The notes: generated from the letters alone by a model not told the origin. A DNA stretch of 13,026 nt from Rickettsiales bacterium UBA1997 (GCA_002335845.1 DDCV01000022.1:1-13026); one strand, 5' to 3'. Shown: positions 1-7,698, counted from the stretch's first letter. Made by a program: numbers and translations.

Positions 1-303
1 TTACATAATAATTTTAGAGGGTATAATGTTAATAGCGAGCTAAAAAAAAGTCAGTTGTTCTCTATTAAAAAGAATGAAAACCCTCGAGATTTTATAATAT
101 GTACGAGTTATGTTGATTATGAAAAACTTAAAAATGGTCCTTATAATATTGTTTTACAGAATGTAATGAATAATAACAATGATGGTTCATTATCTTGGGC
201 GGCTATCCAAAAAGGAGTTAGATATATAAATATTGAAACGAGATTAGGATGGCTATCTATGCAAAGAAAAATGCTTAATTTTGTTGAAGAAAAATTGAAT
301 TAA
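1..303 (+). CDS. Unrecognised protein, C-terminal 100 residues (5' end outside window)
   Basis: The frame is open from base 1 to the TAA at 301-303, so this is the tail of a longer gene. A TTG at 55 could act as a start, but the 18 upstream codons are open and read like normal coding sequence, so truncation by the window edge is the simpler reading. The visible part is soluble, with no membrane helix. It has a hydrophobic strand (DFIICTSYV), an Asn run (NNNND) and a basic, helical end (SMQRKMLNFVEEKLN). I do not recognise the family. The next gene starts 6 bases after the stop, so it is probably co-transcribed with the two small membrane-protein genes that follow. Confidence 0.6.
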   Translation, partial: LHNNFRGYNVNSELKKSQLFSIKKNENPRDFIICTSYVDYEKLKNGPYNIVLQNVMNNNNDGSLSWAAIQKGVRYINIETRLGWLSMQRKMLNFVEEKLN

Positions 304-309
304 CATAAT

Positions 310-561
310 ATGGGAATTATAATTCAAAAAATCATTAGAATTATGCCAGTAATTTTATTGCTACTGCTAATCTTTGTGGATCGGGAAAATAAATTTTATG
401 TAATCGGCTTTCTTTCTCTTCTTTTTATTTATACAACTATATTAATAGTAAGAATCTTGTACGCAAAAAAAATATGGCATAAAGAATTTAATGATGAAAA
501 TTATGCCAAGGATGCTAGCATACTTAAAATGAAAGATTTAATAGAAAAGTTTGATAAATAA
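310..561 (+). CDS. Small membrane protein of unknown function, two predicted helices
   Basis: This is an 83-residue protein. Residues about 6-23 (hydrophobic, Leu/Ile-rich) and about 29-50 form two predicted membrane helices separated by a short charged turn (DRENK). A charged, soluble C-terminal tail of about 30 residues follows and is rich in Lys, Asp and Glu. The ATG at 310 lies 6 bases after the upstream stop and has no clear Shine-Dalgarno sequence, which fits translational coupling. The family is not recognised. The compact gene spacing and good membrane topology argue for a real gene, but no function can be assigned. It may act with the anchored protein encoded next. Confidence 0.6.
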   Translation: MGIIIQKIIRIMPVILLLLLIFVDRENKFYVIGFLSLLFIYTTILIVRILYAKKIWHKEFNDENYAKDASILKMKDLIEKFDK

Positions 562-574
562 AAATTCAAATACG

Positions 575-579
575 AAAGG
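575..579 (+). promoter_or_regulatory. Ribosome binding site deciding the ATG at 590
   Basis: AAAGG lies 10 bases upstream of the ATG at 590. The alternative in-frame start, a TTG at 551, has no such element and overlaps the end of the previous gene. This supports the 590 start. Confidence 0.45.
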
Positions 580-589
580 TAGTTCAAAT

Positions 590-931
590 ATGGGTAATAT
601 AGACTTTAAAAGCACTTGCATAGGTTTTTTAGGAGCTGCATTAATCTTTACACTTATGGGAGCAAAGCAAAAGAAAAACCTTGGTGATATTGTTGTAAAC
701 TCAATAACTGTGTTGGATGATGGATATGGAGGTTTTATAACGGCCTATAATCAAGATCAAAAAAGAACTTTGTATCTAGGCACTGGTGAAGAAAATAATG
801 GATATATGCAGACATTTAATAAGTTCCAACAGCCTACAGCTTATGTCGGAACGAATAAAGATATGGACGGCATTCTAGTGCTCAATGATAGATATGGAGA
901 ACTGGGATGGTCAAGATCTGCAAAACAATAA
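590..931 (+). CDS. Small membrane-anchored protein with degenerate beta-type repeats
   Basis: The protein is 113 residues from the ATG at 590, chosen because an AAAGG precedes it. An alternative TTG at 551 would add 13 polar residues. Residues about 9-24 form one hydrophobic helix (signal anchor). The rest is predicted extracytoplasmic and carries about three degenerate units of roughly 22 residues: 44-65 (GGFITAYN...LYLGT), 66-88 (NGYMQTFN...AYVGT) and 89-106 (DGILVLND...LGW). Each runs Gly, short strand, Asn-containing turn, strand, Gly. This pattern resembles beta-strand repeats seen in surface and fibre-like proteins, but I cannot name a family. It lies 28 bases after the two-helix protein and 21 bases before pfp. 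Function unknown. Confidence 0.6.
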   Translation: MGNIDFKSTCIGFLGAALIFTLMGAKQKKNLGDIVVNSITVLDDGYGGFITAYNQDQKRTLYLGTGEENNGYMQTFNKFQQPTAYVGTNKDMDGILVLNDRYGELGWSRSAKQ

Positions 932-940
932 ATATAAATA

Positions 941-944
941 AGGA
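941..944 (+). promoter_or_regulatory. Ribosome binding site for pfp
   Basis: AGGA lies 8 bases upstream of the ATG at 953 and supports that start. Confidence 0.45.
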
Positions 945-952
945 ATAATTTT

Positions 953-2143
953 ATGAAAATTGCTTTTTTAACAGCTGGCGGTATCGCGCCGTGTTTATCA
1001 TCAAGTATTGGTGCCCTTATTGAGCAATATGCTAAGTCCAAGCCTGATGCTGAAATGATTGGCTATTTAAATGGGTACCGAGGGCTGTTGCTTGGACAAT
1101 CAATTGAGTTTCCAGCTTCAATTAAGGATAGTTTTGCTACTCTTTACGAATACGGAGGGAGTCCAATAGGAAACAGCAGAGTAAAACTAACAAATATCCA
1201 AGATTGTATTGATAGAGATTATATTAAAGAAGGTGAGGAACCATTACAGGTCGCTGCTGAACAATTAAAAAAAGATAAAGTAGATATTTTACATACTATT
1301 GGCGGGGACGATACGAATACAATGGCTGCTCAGCTATCTAGTTATTTAAAAAATAATGATTATAATTTAACAGTTGTGGGTCTACCAAAAACAGTGGACA
1401 ATGATGTATATCCAATAGTTCAAACCCTAGGTGCTTGGACTGCTGCTGAACAAGGTGCAGTATTTTTTGAAAATATTATAAACGAAAATACGACAAGCAC
1501 TCGTCAGCTTATTATTCATGAAGTAATGGGAAGAAACTGTGGCTGGCTAACAGCCGAAACGGCTTTAGAATACAGAAAAAGATTACACAAAAAAACATTT
1601 TTACCTGAACTGTTAATTACCAAACAAAAATGGGATGTAGATGCAATTTACATACCTGAAATTGACTTTAATTTTCAATCTGAAGTAGATCGCTTAAAGG
1701 ATGTTATGAATCAAAAAGATGGTGTAAATATTTTTTTAAGTGAGGGCGCTGGTTTAGATGCGATTACAAGGGAGATGGAAGGCAATGGTGAAACTATACC
1801 TCGAGATGCGTTTGGTCATGTAAAACTTGATGAAATAAATCCTGGGCAATGGTTTGCTAAGAAATTCTCAGAGGCTTTGGGTGCTGAAAAAACATTAGTT
1901 CAAAAGAGTGGCTATTTCGCAAGGTCTGCCAAATCAAATGATAGAGACTTAAAGCTTATTAAGGACTCAGCAAAGTTAGCTACTGTATCTGCTTTAAATC
2001 AAGACAGTGGAGTGGTTGGCAAAGACATGAATAAAGATAGTGAGCTTGTATTGATTGATTTTAAGAGGATAAAAGGGGGGAAACCTTTCGATTTTTCTGG
2101 AAAAAATTTCAATGACATGCTATTTGAAATTGGTCAGGTATAA
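953..2143 (+). CDS. pfp: Pyrophosphate--fructose 6-phosphate 1-phosphotransferase
   Basis: Cytoplasmic glycolytic/gluconeogenic enzyme that reversibly phosphorylates fructose 6-phosphate with PPi instead of ATP. The 396 residues match the compact (about 400-residue) bacterial PPi-PFK group typified by the Propionibacterium enzyme. Visible motifs are the N-terminal LTAGGIAPCLSS loop, GGDDT at 117-121, PKTVDND at 145-151 and MGRNCGW at 192-198. Asp120 in GGDD and Lys146 in PKT are the residues that distinguish PPi-dependent from ATP-dependent enzymes (GGDG and GT in the latter). The catalytic TVDND Asp is present, and SEGAG, the QKSGYFARSAKSN region and the C-terminal IDFKRI are all kept. The ATG at 953 follows an AGGA, and the N-terminus aligns with the family start. 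It ends 5 bases from the convergent symporter gene. Confidence 0.95.
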   Translation: MKIAFLTAGGIAPCLSSSIGALIEQYAKSKPDAEMIGYLNGYRGLLLGQSIEFPASIKDSFATLYEYGGSPIGNSRVKLTNIQDCIDRDYIKEGEEPLQVAAEQLKKDKVDILHTIGGDDTNTMAAQLSSYLKNNDYNLTVVGLPKTVDNDVYPIVQTLGAWTAAEQGAVFFENIINENTTSTRQLIIHEVMGRNCGWLTAETALEYRKRLHKKTFLPELLITKQKWDVDAIYIPEIDFNFQSEVDRLKDVMNQKDGVNIFLSEGAGLDAITREMEGNGETIPRDAFGHVKLDEINPGQWFAKKFSEALGAEKTLVQKSGYFARSAKSNDRDLKLIKDSAKLATVSALNQDSGVVGKDMNKDSELVLIDFKRIKGGKPFDFSGKNFNDMLFEIGQV

Positions 2144-2148
2144 AAACG

Positions 2149-3540
2149 TTAAATTTCTTTTTTGAACGCAGTATTTATTTTTAGAAAACTAAAAATTATA
2201 ATTGAGGTGAACATTCCAGGATAGAACGGTTCAATGTCTGGATAAAACTCAAAATTTAGTTTTGACATAAATAAGGCAATACTTGATATTGCAATCGGTA
2301 TACATATCCATAATATTGCTTGTATTTTTGTAGTTCGGATGTTAAAATTTTTTAAAGCATTTATAAAAGGTAGTATTAAGCCTGGAATTATTATTGACCC
2401 AATTGTATAAATCATTTTGACAACGGATGGAATAGCTAATGATAACAATATTGATAATAAGCTCACTGCAAATAGACCTCTCCTGATAAGAAACACTGGA
2501 TTTTTATTTGAATCTTTTTTTCGTATTCGCCAGAAAATATCTCTTCCAATTGTAATTGCATTAACAAAGCTCATAGAATCAATTGTCGACATAATAATTG
2601 CAAAAATAGAGATAAGGAAAAGTCCTAAGAAACCAGGTGGTAAAACTTCGAATCCTAATAACGGATATGTCATAACGGGGTTTTCAGGAATAATAAAAAT
2701 ATATGCATACAGCCCAGCAGTTAATGTCATTAAATCAAATAAGAACCAAAAACATACTGAAATCAATAACCCCTTTTTTGCGATCTCTGGATTTTTAACA
2801 GCTGCACATCTTTGAAAAAAATTGGGGTCTATGATTGTCCATACTGCAATAAAAAACCATACTAGAACATATTGTATCGAATTTCCGCCTAAGGGGCCAA
2901 TGTGGCTATCTGGCAAAGATTTAAATAGCATAAAAGGTGAGACCGAATTGTACCAAGAAAAACCAATTAATGCAAAAAACCCTAAAAACATTAATATTAG
3001 TTGTAAATAATCAGTTTTGATTATTGAGCTTAAGCCACCCCTCCAAACATATATCGTACTAAAAATTGTAGCAATTAAAAGGCACCAAACTAATTTTATT
3101 TGAAATATAAAATTAATTAATACCCCAAGGCTCAATATGTAAGGAGCTGGGCTTGAAAGAACAAATATAAAAATAGCACTAATGATGCCAACTTCATCGC
3201 CATAGCTTTTTCTGAAAATATCAGGAATAGATAATATATTTTTATTCCATATAACTTTTGTCAGCCATATTGCATAAGCTATTGCAAACACATAATAAGG
3301 TAGCGCAAAAATAAACCAAGTCTGAATACCGTATAGGTAGGTATTCTCACCAACGCCTAAAATTGCTCCATACCAAGTACTTACTAAAGTCATTACAAAC
3401 CCTGGCAAGCTTAATTTTCTACCAGAAAGAATATAGTCAATCTGAGAAACTTGGTCTTCTTTTTTACGAAGAAAACCTATAAAAAAGAGGACGATAAAAT
3501 ATCCAAAAACAATAATTAGATCGTATTTATTTATAGTCAT
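2149..3540 (-). CDS. Sodium:solute symporter (SSS/SLC5) family, predicted thiamine or precursor uptake
   Basis: Inner-membrane, Na+-coupled importer of 463 residues, with about 12-13 predicted helices on the LeuT-type fold. Family marks are the TM1 region SLPGFVMTLVSTWYGA (44-59), the signature WRGGLSS...TD..Q (166-180) and DPNFFQRC (238-245). MSTIDS (317-322), followed by NAITIGRD, is the TM8 segment whose Ser/Thr residues line the Na2 site in characterised members. The start overlaps the thiN stop by 4 bases (ATGA), which implies co-translation. SSS carriers linked to thiamine genes (called ThiV) have been predicted in other bacteria and archaea, so a thiamine, HMP or related substrate is a reasonable inference. 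Sequence alone does not fix the substrate; pantothenate, proline or sugar cannot be excluded. Confidence 0.9.
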   Translation of the reverse strand: MTINKYDLIIVFGYFIVLFFIGFLRKKEDQVSQIDYILSGRKLSLPGFVMTLVSTWYGAILGVGENTYLYGIQTWFIFALPYYVFAIAYAIWLTKVIWNKNILSIPDIFRKSYGDEVGIISAIFIFVLSSPAPYILSLGVLINFIFQIKLVWCLLIATIFSTIYVWRGGLSSIIKTDYLQLILMFLGFFALIGFSWYNSVSPFMLFKSLPDSHIGPLGGNSIQYVLVWFFIAVWTIIDPNFFQRCAAVKNPEIAKKGLLISVCFWFLFDLMTLTAGLYAYIFIIPENPVMTYPLLGFEVLPPGFLGLFLISIFAIIMSTIDSMSFVNAITIGRDIFWRIRKKDSNKNPVFLIRRGLFAVSLLSILLSLAIPSVVKMIYTIGSIIIPGLILPFINALKNFNIRTTKIQAILWICIPIAISSIALFMSKLNFEFYPDIEPFYPGMFTSIIIFSFLKINTAFKKEI

Positions 3541-4169
3541 TCAATATCTATATGATTTAAGAATACAAAAACTTTCCCTGTCGATTCAATCTCAAATTGA
3601 CTACTTATAGCTTTATTTGAAATCGCAATTGAAGATGGAAATAGCTTTTTATTTATTAAACTATATTTTAAGCCAATTATTTTTATGTTATCGACAACTT
3701 CAGAAGCGATGATAGATATGTTTTGACCTGGTTGTGCTTTAATAACTTTTGAGCCACTCACGCAAATTATTTTTGAATAGTTCGTGACAACCTCGATGTT
3801 TAAATCATTATAAAATTTTGATACTAAAAATAGATTACCTAAAAGGTGATCTTCTCTTTGACCACCTGCTCCGAGTAAAACAATTTCTTTAATTTGATTC
3901 TTAACACACCACTCAAAAGTTTTCTCTAAATCTGTTTTATTTTGATTCGGTGTTTCAATCCATAAATTTGTTCGCTCAGTTTTTTGAATTTTCGTTGAAT
4001 CAAAATCACCTATTACAATATCGGGCTCTTTGCCAAGAACTTTAAGTTTATCAGTAGCTCCATCAATACAAATAATTTTCCAGTTTTGTTTAAGAGGTGA
4101 TAAAGCCGATTTATGATAAGGGAATTCACCATTTGCTATCACTAAAGCAGTATTTTTGAATCCATTCAT
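3537..4169 (-). CDS. thiN: Thiamine pyrophosphokinase
   Basis: Cytoplasmic enzyme that transfers pyrophosphate from ATP to thiamine, giving thiamine diphosphate directly. The 210-residue length is usual for the bacterial TPK family. Motifs in order are IDGATDKL (35-42), PDIVIGDFDS (49-58, acidic metal/ATP site), NQNKTDLEK (75-83), LLGAGGQREDHLLGNL (98-113, the GGRxDH-type signature) and the C-terminal thiamine-binding part ISNKAISSQFEI (183-194). All expected acidic residues are present, so it should be active. It is the first gene of a two-gene operon with the SSS symporter and is divergent from the RND exporter. Its 86-base leader shows no TPP-riboswitch core (no CUGAGA element), so riboswitch control is not supported here. 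Confidence 0.93.
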   Translation of the reverse strand: MNGFKNTALVIANGEFPYHKSALSPLKQNWKIICIDGATDKLKVLGKEPDIVIGDFDSTKIQKTERTNLWIETPNQNKTDLEKTFEWCVKNQIKEIVLLGAGGQREDHLLGNLFLVSKFYNDLNIEVVTNYSKIICVSGSKVIKAQPGQNISIIASEVVDNIKIIGLKYSLINKKLFPSSIAISNKAISSQFEIESTGKVFVFLNHIDIE

Positions 4170-4235
4170 TTGAGATATTACTAATAAAAAAAATAGATAT
4201 TCTAGTTCTTAACATCTTAAATAATACTCTGTAAA

Positions 4236-4251
4236 TTTTAATTCATTAAAA
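4236..4251. repeat. AT-only palindrome just upstream of the RND exporter start
   Basis: TTTTAAT-TC-ATTAAAA is a perfect 7-base inverted repeat with a 2-base spacer. It ends 4 bases before the ATG at 4256, in the 86-base divergent gap between thiN and the exporter. It could be a regulator site or a weak leader hairpin over the ribosome-binding region, but in AT-rich DNA chance is plausible. Confidence 0.4.
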
Positions 4252-4255
4252 GATT

Positions 4256-6550
4256 ATGAATTTAAAAAGTATTATAAAACGTATCTTCTTATTAGACGCA
4301 TATTATCCAAGAACGATAATTGCCTCTATCATTCTTTTAACAATCTTTTTCATGTGGAAAATTCCTGAATTAAAAATTGATCCAGGTCTTAGATCATTGG
4401 TCCCACCAAATCATAAAATTGTTAAAAATATGGAATTAGCAGAAGATTTATTCAGTAGTAACGAAATTGTAATCATAGCTGTTGAATCTGAAGATTTATT
4501 ATCTAGGACTAGTCTTATGAAGTTCTCCTCTATGCATGATTCTCTAGCAAGCATTCCCTCGGTAAGTCGCGTTGGGTCTATATATAATCAAAAATATATT
4601 GTCCCTGATGATGGTGGTTTTGAAATACAAAAAATTCTTCAAAAAATACCAGAAGATTCAATTGAAACCTCAAATTTTATTGAAACCATTCAGGCAAGCG
4701 AAATCATTGGGAGCTTAATTTCCTCAGATCTTAATATTATGTGTTTTGTGGCTCAAATTTCGGCTCCAACAGATTTCGATGAGATTGCTTTCAGAAAAAA
4801 CTTATTTCGAATAGTTAATCGATTTGAAGACCCAGAAAATATTTACATTGCTAGTTCTATAATCTCAGCTGCTGAGTCCATTGATAGTGTGAAGAGAGAT
4901 ATGAGGACCTTTACACCTATTGCTCTCGGTTTAATGATAGTACTCTTAATCTTAAGTTTTAGAAGTTGGACTGGAACATTCTTACCTTTATTTGTTGTTG
5001 CGTTTTCAATACTATGGACATTTGGATTAATGGCTTGGCTAGGAATATCTGTACCGATTATTGGTGGCTTGATTCCAATAATGCTTATCGCGATTGCAAA
5101 TAATTATGGTATCCATATTATATCTCATTATTATGAATTTACAAAATTAGATCAAAATCTTGATAGAGTTGAAATATTAAAGAGGACTATGAAAAGACTT
5201 GGGATGCCGATTTTCTTAGCCGGTTTTACAACAGTAATTAGTTTTTTAAGTTTATTAACTCACGAACTTACAAAAGTGCGAGAAATTGGAGCATTAGTTT
5301 CTTTTGGCATAGCAGTCTCTTTCTTTTTAAGTCTTCTATTCATACCTGCAATTTTAATTTTAGTGCCAAGACCAACCTATCTCGGTAAAGAAAAAAGTCT
5401 AGAAGCAGTAAATAATTTTCTTGTTAATTGGGGAAAATTTTTTGTAAAAAATAATTCGACTTTTTTAATATTATTATTTTCAGGGATGTTCTTATTTTCA
5501 TTTGGCATCAGAGATATTACCATAGATACAGTACCAGATAATTATTTTCCTAAAGATTCAAAAATAAGGAGAGCTAGTGCCGTCATAAATGAGGTTTTTG
5601 GAGGTTCAACTCAATTAAACATTCTTATAGAAGGGGATATTTATGATCCTAATTCTTTAAACCACATCGATAAACTTATGAACCACATAAAAGAAAAAAA
5701 TGATGTAGTTAGTTCTACTTACTCTATAGCAGATGTGATAAAAAAAATGCATTTTTCTTTTAACAACGGCAACATTGATTCTTTGAAAATTCCATTCAGT
5801 CGTGACCTTATAGAACAGTACATGTTTTTATACTCGATAGCAGGGGAAGACAATGACTTTGATTTAATATTAAACGATACAGATGATCCTAATTATTCGC
5901 AAGGATTTGTAAGAATTAAAAAAGTTAGTACTGCAGATTTAATGGCTTTAGTGGATGACACCGAAGATTATATTCATTCGAATTACTATGATGGTAACCC
6001 AATTAATCCTATGTTGTCTGGGCCAGCAGCATTGTTAGGAGCAGTTAGTCATTCTGTTATTAGAGGCCAAATTATTAGTCTTGCAATGGCCTCATTGATA
6101 TTATTTATGATAATGGCAATCGTTTTCAGATCTTTTGTCGGCGGTGTTTTAGCTAGTCTACCTATGATGCTTGCAGTAATACTTATATTTAGTTTATTAG
6201 GAAATTTTGGTATTCCTTTAAACATGACAACCTCCTTATTAACCTGTATTCTTGTTGGAGTTGGAATAGACTATTCCGTTCATTTTCTTTGGCATCTAAG
6301 AGAATACCTTAGAGAAGGATATGATCTAGACTCAGCAATCTCTAACACGATGAAAGTTTCAGGTAAGGGTATTCTATTTAATGGCGTTTCTGTAATCGTA
6401 GGTTTTTCTGTACTAATGTTTTCAGTATTTATGCCTTTAAAAGAATTTAGTATTTTAATTATGGCTTCAATTGGTTTTTGTTTAGTTGGTGGAATGGCGA
6501 TTTTACCAGCCATCGTAAGTCTTATAAAACCTAGTTTTTTATATAAATAA
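4256..6550 (+). CDS. RND-superfamily exporter, MMPL/COG1033 type
   Basis: Inner-membrane, proton-driven exporter of 764 residues with the duplicated RND layout. There is one helix (17-34), a large periplasmic domain (about 35-218), five clustered helices (219-370), then a second copy: helix 402-418, periplasmic domain 419-603 and helices 604-756. The total is 12 predicted helices. The second-half TM segment has the usual GIDYSVHF (670-677), with an Asp expected to take part in proton relay. The equivalent first-half segment reads ANNYGIHI (281-288), with Asn where Asp often sits. Two MMPL-like bundles without an AcrB-size body point to lipid or hydrophobic-compound export, not multidrug efflux. 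The downstream LolA-like gene supports this. The ATG at 4256 opens the operon, and the stop shares a base with the next start. Confidence 0.9.
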   Translation: MNLKSIIKRIFLLDAYYPRTIIASIILLTIFFMWKIPELKIDPGLRSLVPPNHKIVKNMELAEDLFSSNEIVIIAVESEDLLSRTSLMKFSSMHDSLASIPSVSRVGSIYNQKYIVPDDGGFEIQKILQKIPEDSIETSNFIETIQASEIIGSLISSDLNIMCFVAQISAPTDFDEIAFRKNLFRIVNRFEDPENIYIASSIISAAESIDSVKRDMRTFTPIALGLMIVLLILSFRSWTGTFLPLFVVAFSILWTFGLMAWLGISVPIIGGLIPIMLIAIANNYGIHIISHYYEFTKLDQNLDRVEILKRTMKRLGMPIFLAGFTTVISFLSLLTHELTKVREIGALVSFGIAVSFFLSLLFIPAILILVPRPTYLGKEKSLEAVNNFLVNWGKFFVKNNSTFLILLFSGMFLFSFGIRDITIDTVPDNYFPKDSKIRRASAVINEVFGGSTQLNILIEGDIYDPNSLNHIDKLMNHIKEKNDVVSSTYSIADVIKKMHFSFNNGNIDSLKIPFSRDLIEQYMFLYSIAGEDNDFDLILNDTDDPNYSQGFVRIKKVSTADLMALVDDTEDYIHSNYYDGNPINPMLSGPAALLGAVSHSVIRGQIISLAMASLILFMIMAIVFRSFVGGVLASLPMMLAVILIFSLLGNFGIPLNMTTSLLTCILVGVGIDYSVHFLWHLREYLREGYDLDSAISNTMKVSGKGILFNGVSVIVGFSVLMFSVFMPLKEFSILIMASIGFCLVGGMAILPAIVSLIKPSFLYK

Positions 6551-6873
6551 TGAAGAAAAACCAAGATAAATCAATTAGCCTTATTATACTTTTTTTATCA
6601 GTGCTAGCTATAATCTGGTGGTTCTATAATTATTATTTAAATCCAGATAATCAAGGTGTAGTTGAAGTTTACAACCTTAAAACCATTGTGTCATGGGGTT
6701 CTAAAAATTCAGATCTACTATTAATTATCTATATATTTTTATGCTTACAACTAGCAGGATTATCAGAGTTTAAACAGCGGCAAGACTATCTTACCGTGGC
6801 TTTAATTAGTCTAGTTTTCACCCCAATTGGTCTACTCTTTATAAAAGATGAAAAAGAAAAACCGGATGAATAA
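6550..6873 (+). CDS. Small three-helix membrane protein of unknown function in RND-LolA cassette
   Basis: This protein has 107 residues. Predicted membrane helices are at about 9-29, 56-72 and 81-97. A loop of about 27 residues follows helix 1, and the C-terminus is short and charged (KDEKEKPDE). The ATG at 6550 shares its first base with the TAA of the RND gene (TAATG), and its own end overlaps the start of the LolA-like gene. It is thus translationally coupled on both sides. I do not recognise a family. Its position between an RND exporter and a LolA-like periplasmic protein suggests an accessory subunit or assembly factor of the same machine, by context only. Confidence 0.7.
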   Translation: MKKNQDKSISLIILFLSVLAIIWWFYNYYLNPDNQGVVEVYNLKTIVSWGSKNSDLLLIIYIFLCLQLAGLSEFKQRQDYLTVALISLVFTPIGLLFIKDEKEKPDE

Positions 6874-7639
6874 AATCTTGTCTTTTTTGTTTTTTATTAA
6901 TGTCGTTTTTGCTGGCGATAGCAACCCTGAGGCATTGGAAATTATGGAAAGAGTAATAGCTCACCCAAACCCAAAGACATCAATATCAGAGGTTCATCTA
7001 GAAATAATTAGAAAAAAGGGAAGCAAAACAAAGCAAAAAAATAGAGCTTTTATCAGTTATGAAAAATTGTATGATGACGGTGATTACAAGAAAAAATCAT
7101 TAGTTAAATTTTTAGAGCCTAAATCCGTTGAGGGCACCGGCTTATTAAGTTGGACAAAATTTAATGGTTTATCAGAGCAATGGTTTTTTCTTCCAATATT
7201 GAAAACAGCAAAAAAAATTAAATCTAAAGAAAAATCAAAATCTTTTATGTCTACAGATTTCATTTACGAAGATTTGGAAAGCAGAGAGATTTCTGATGAT
7301 AGTTTTAAGATTTATGGAAAAGAAATAATTAATAATAAAGATTGTATCATTATTGATTCTTCTCCAATAAAAGAGAGTTCATATTGGGGGAAAAAAATAT
7401 ATGTTGATACTCAAATATGGAAAATTAGAAAAGTAGAATATTTTTCAGCACAATCAAAATTAGAGAAAACGTTGCATTTTAAGGAAATAGTCAAAATGGG
7501 TAAGTATTGGTTCCCGAAAATATTAGAGATGCGCAAAGAAAATGGTAATTACACTATCATGAAAGTGGCCGCTTTTAAGCCAGATACAGGGTTAGATGAT
7601 CAAGTTTTTACAGAATCTTTTTTGATAGAAAAAAATTAA
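6848..7639 (+). CDS. LolA-like outer-membrane lipoprotein-sorting family protein, periplasmic
   Basis: Secreted protein of 263 residues with a signal peptide at 1-22 (basic MKKKNR, hydrophobic LSFLFFINVV, cleavage likely at VFA|GD). The mature part matches the LolA-like family often found beside MMPL/RND exporters. It has LVKFLEPKSVEGTGLL (85-100), the QWFFLPILKTAKKI stretch (111-124), SFMSTDFIYEDL (132-143) and a C-terminal strand region with WKIRKVEYF (191-199). Such proteins have an open, one-sided beta barrel that carries a lipid or lipoprotein through the periplasm. It overlaps the upstream gene by 26 bases from the ATG at 6848. An in-frame ATG at 6866 would also leave a signal peptide and an 8-base overlap, so the start is uncertain. 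Cargo unknown. Confidence 0.85.
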   Translation: MKKKNRMNKILSFLFFINVVFAGDSNPEALEIMERVIAHPNPKTSISEVHLEIIRKKGSKTKQKNRAFISYEKLYDDGDYKKKSLVKFLEPKSVEGTGLLSWTKFNGLSEQWFFLPILKTAKKIKSKEKSKSFMSTDFIYEDLESREISDDSFKIYGKEIINNKDCIIIDSSPIKESSYWGKKIYVDTQIWKIRKVEYFSAQSKLEKTLHFKEIVKMGKYWFPKILEMRKENGNYTIMKVAAFKPDTGLDDQVFTESFLIEKN

Positions 7640-7659
7640 TTAAATAATCATTTTTAACC

Positions 7660-7683
7660 AATTAGTTGAAGCCGGGTCTAATT
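7660..7683. repeat. Inverted repeat in the sat-cysC upstream gap
   Basis: AATTAG and CTAATT form a 6-base inverted repeat around a 12-base spacer that holds the only GC-rich patch in the gap (GCCGGG). This 75-base gap is the largest on the + strand in the right half, so it is the likely promoter/control region of the sulfate block. No U-tract follows, so it is not a convincing terminator. It may be a regulator site or chance. Confidence 0.3.
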
Positions 7684-7698
7684 AATAAAGTATTTTAC

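Noticed and set aside
551..589. TTG start at 551 for the repeat protein
   Set aside because: It would overlap the upstream gene and add a polar stretch ahead of the anchor helix; the ATG at 590 has a ribosome site.
2126..2163. GAAATT / AATTTC inverted repeat followed by six T, at the pfp end
   Set aside because: The stem has one G-C pair and a 20-base loop, too weak to call an intrinsic terminator. Its right arm and T-run lie mostly in the convergent symporter gene.
2417..3010. Open frames of 132 and 62 codons on the + strand
   Set aside because: They lie wholly opposite the well-supported SSS symporter and show no family signature; antisense shadow frames.
3444..3449. CTGAGA, the TPP-riboswitch hallmark hexamer
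   Set aside because: It is on the strand opposite to, and inside, the symporter gene, with no surrounding helices; it cannot control thiN.
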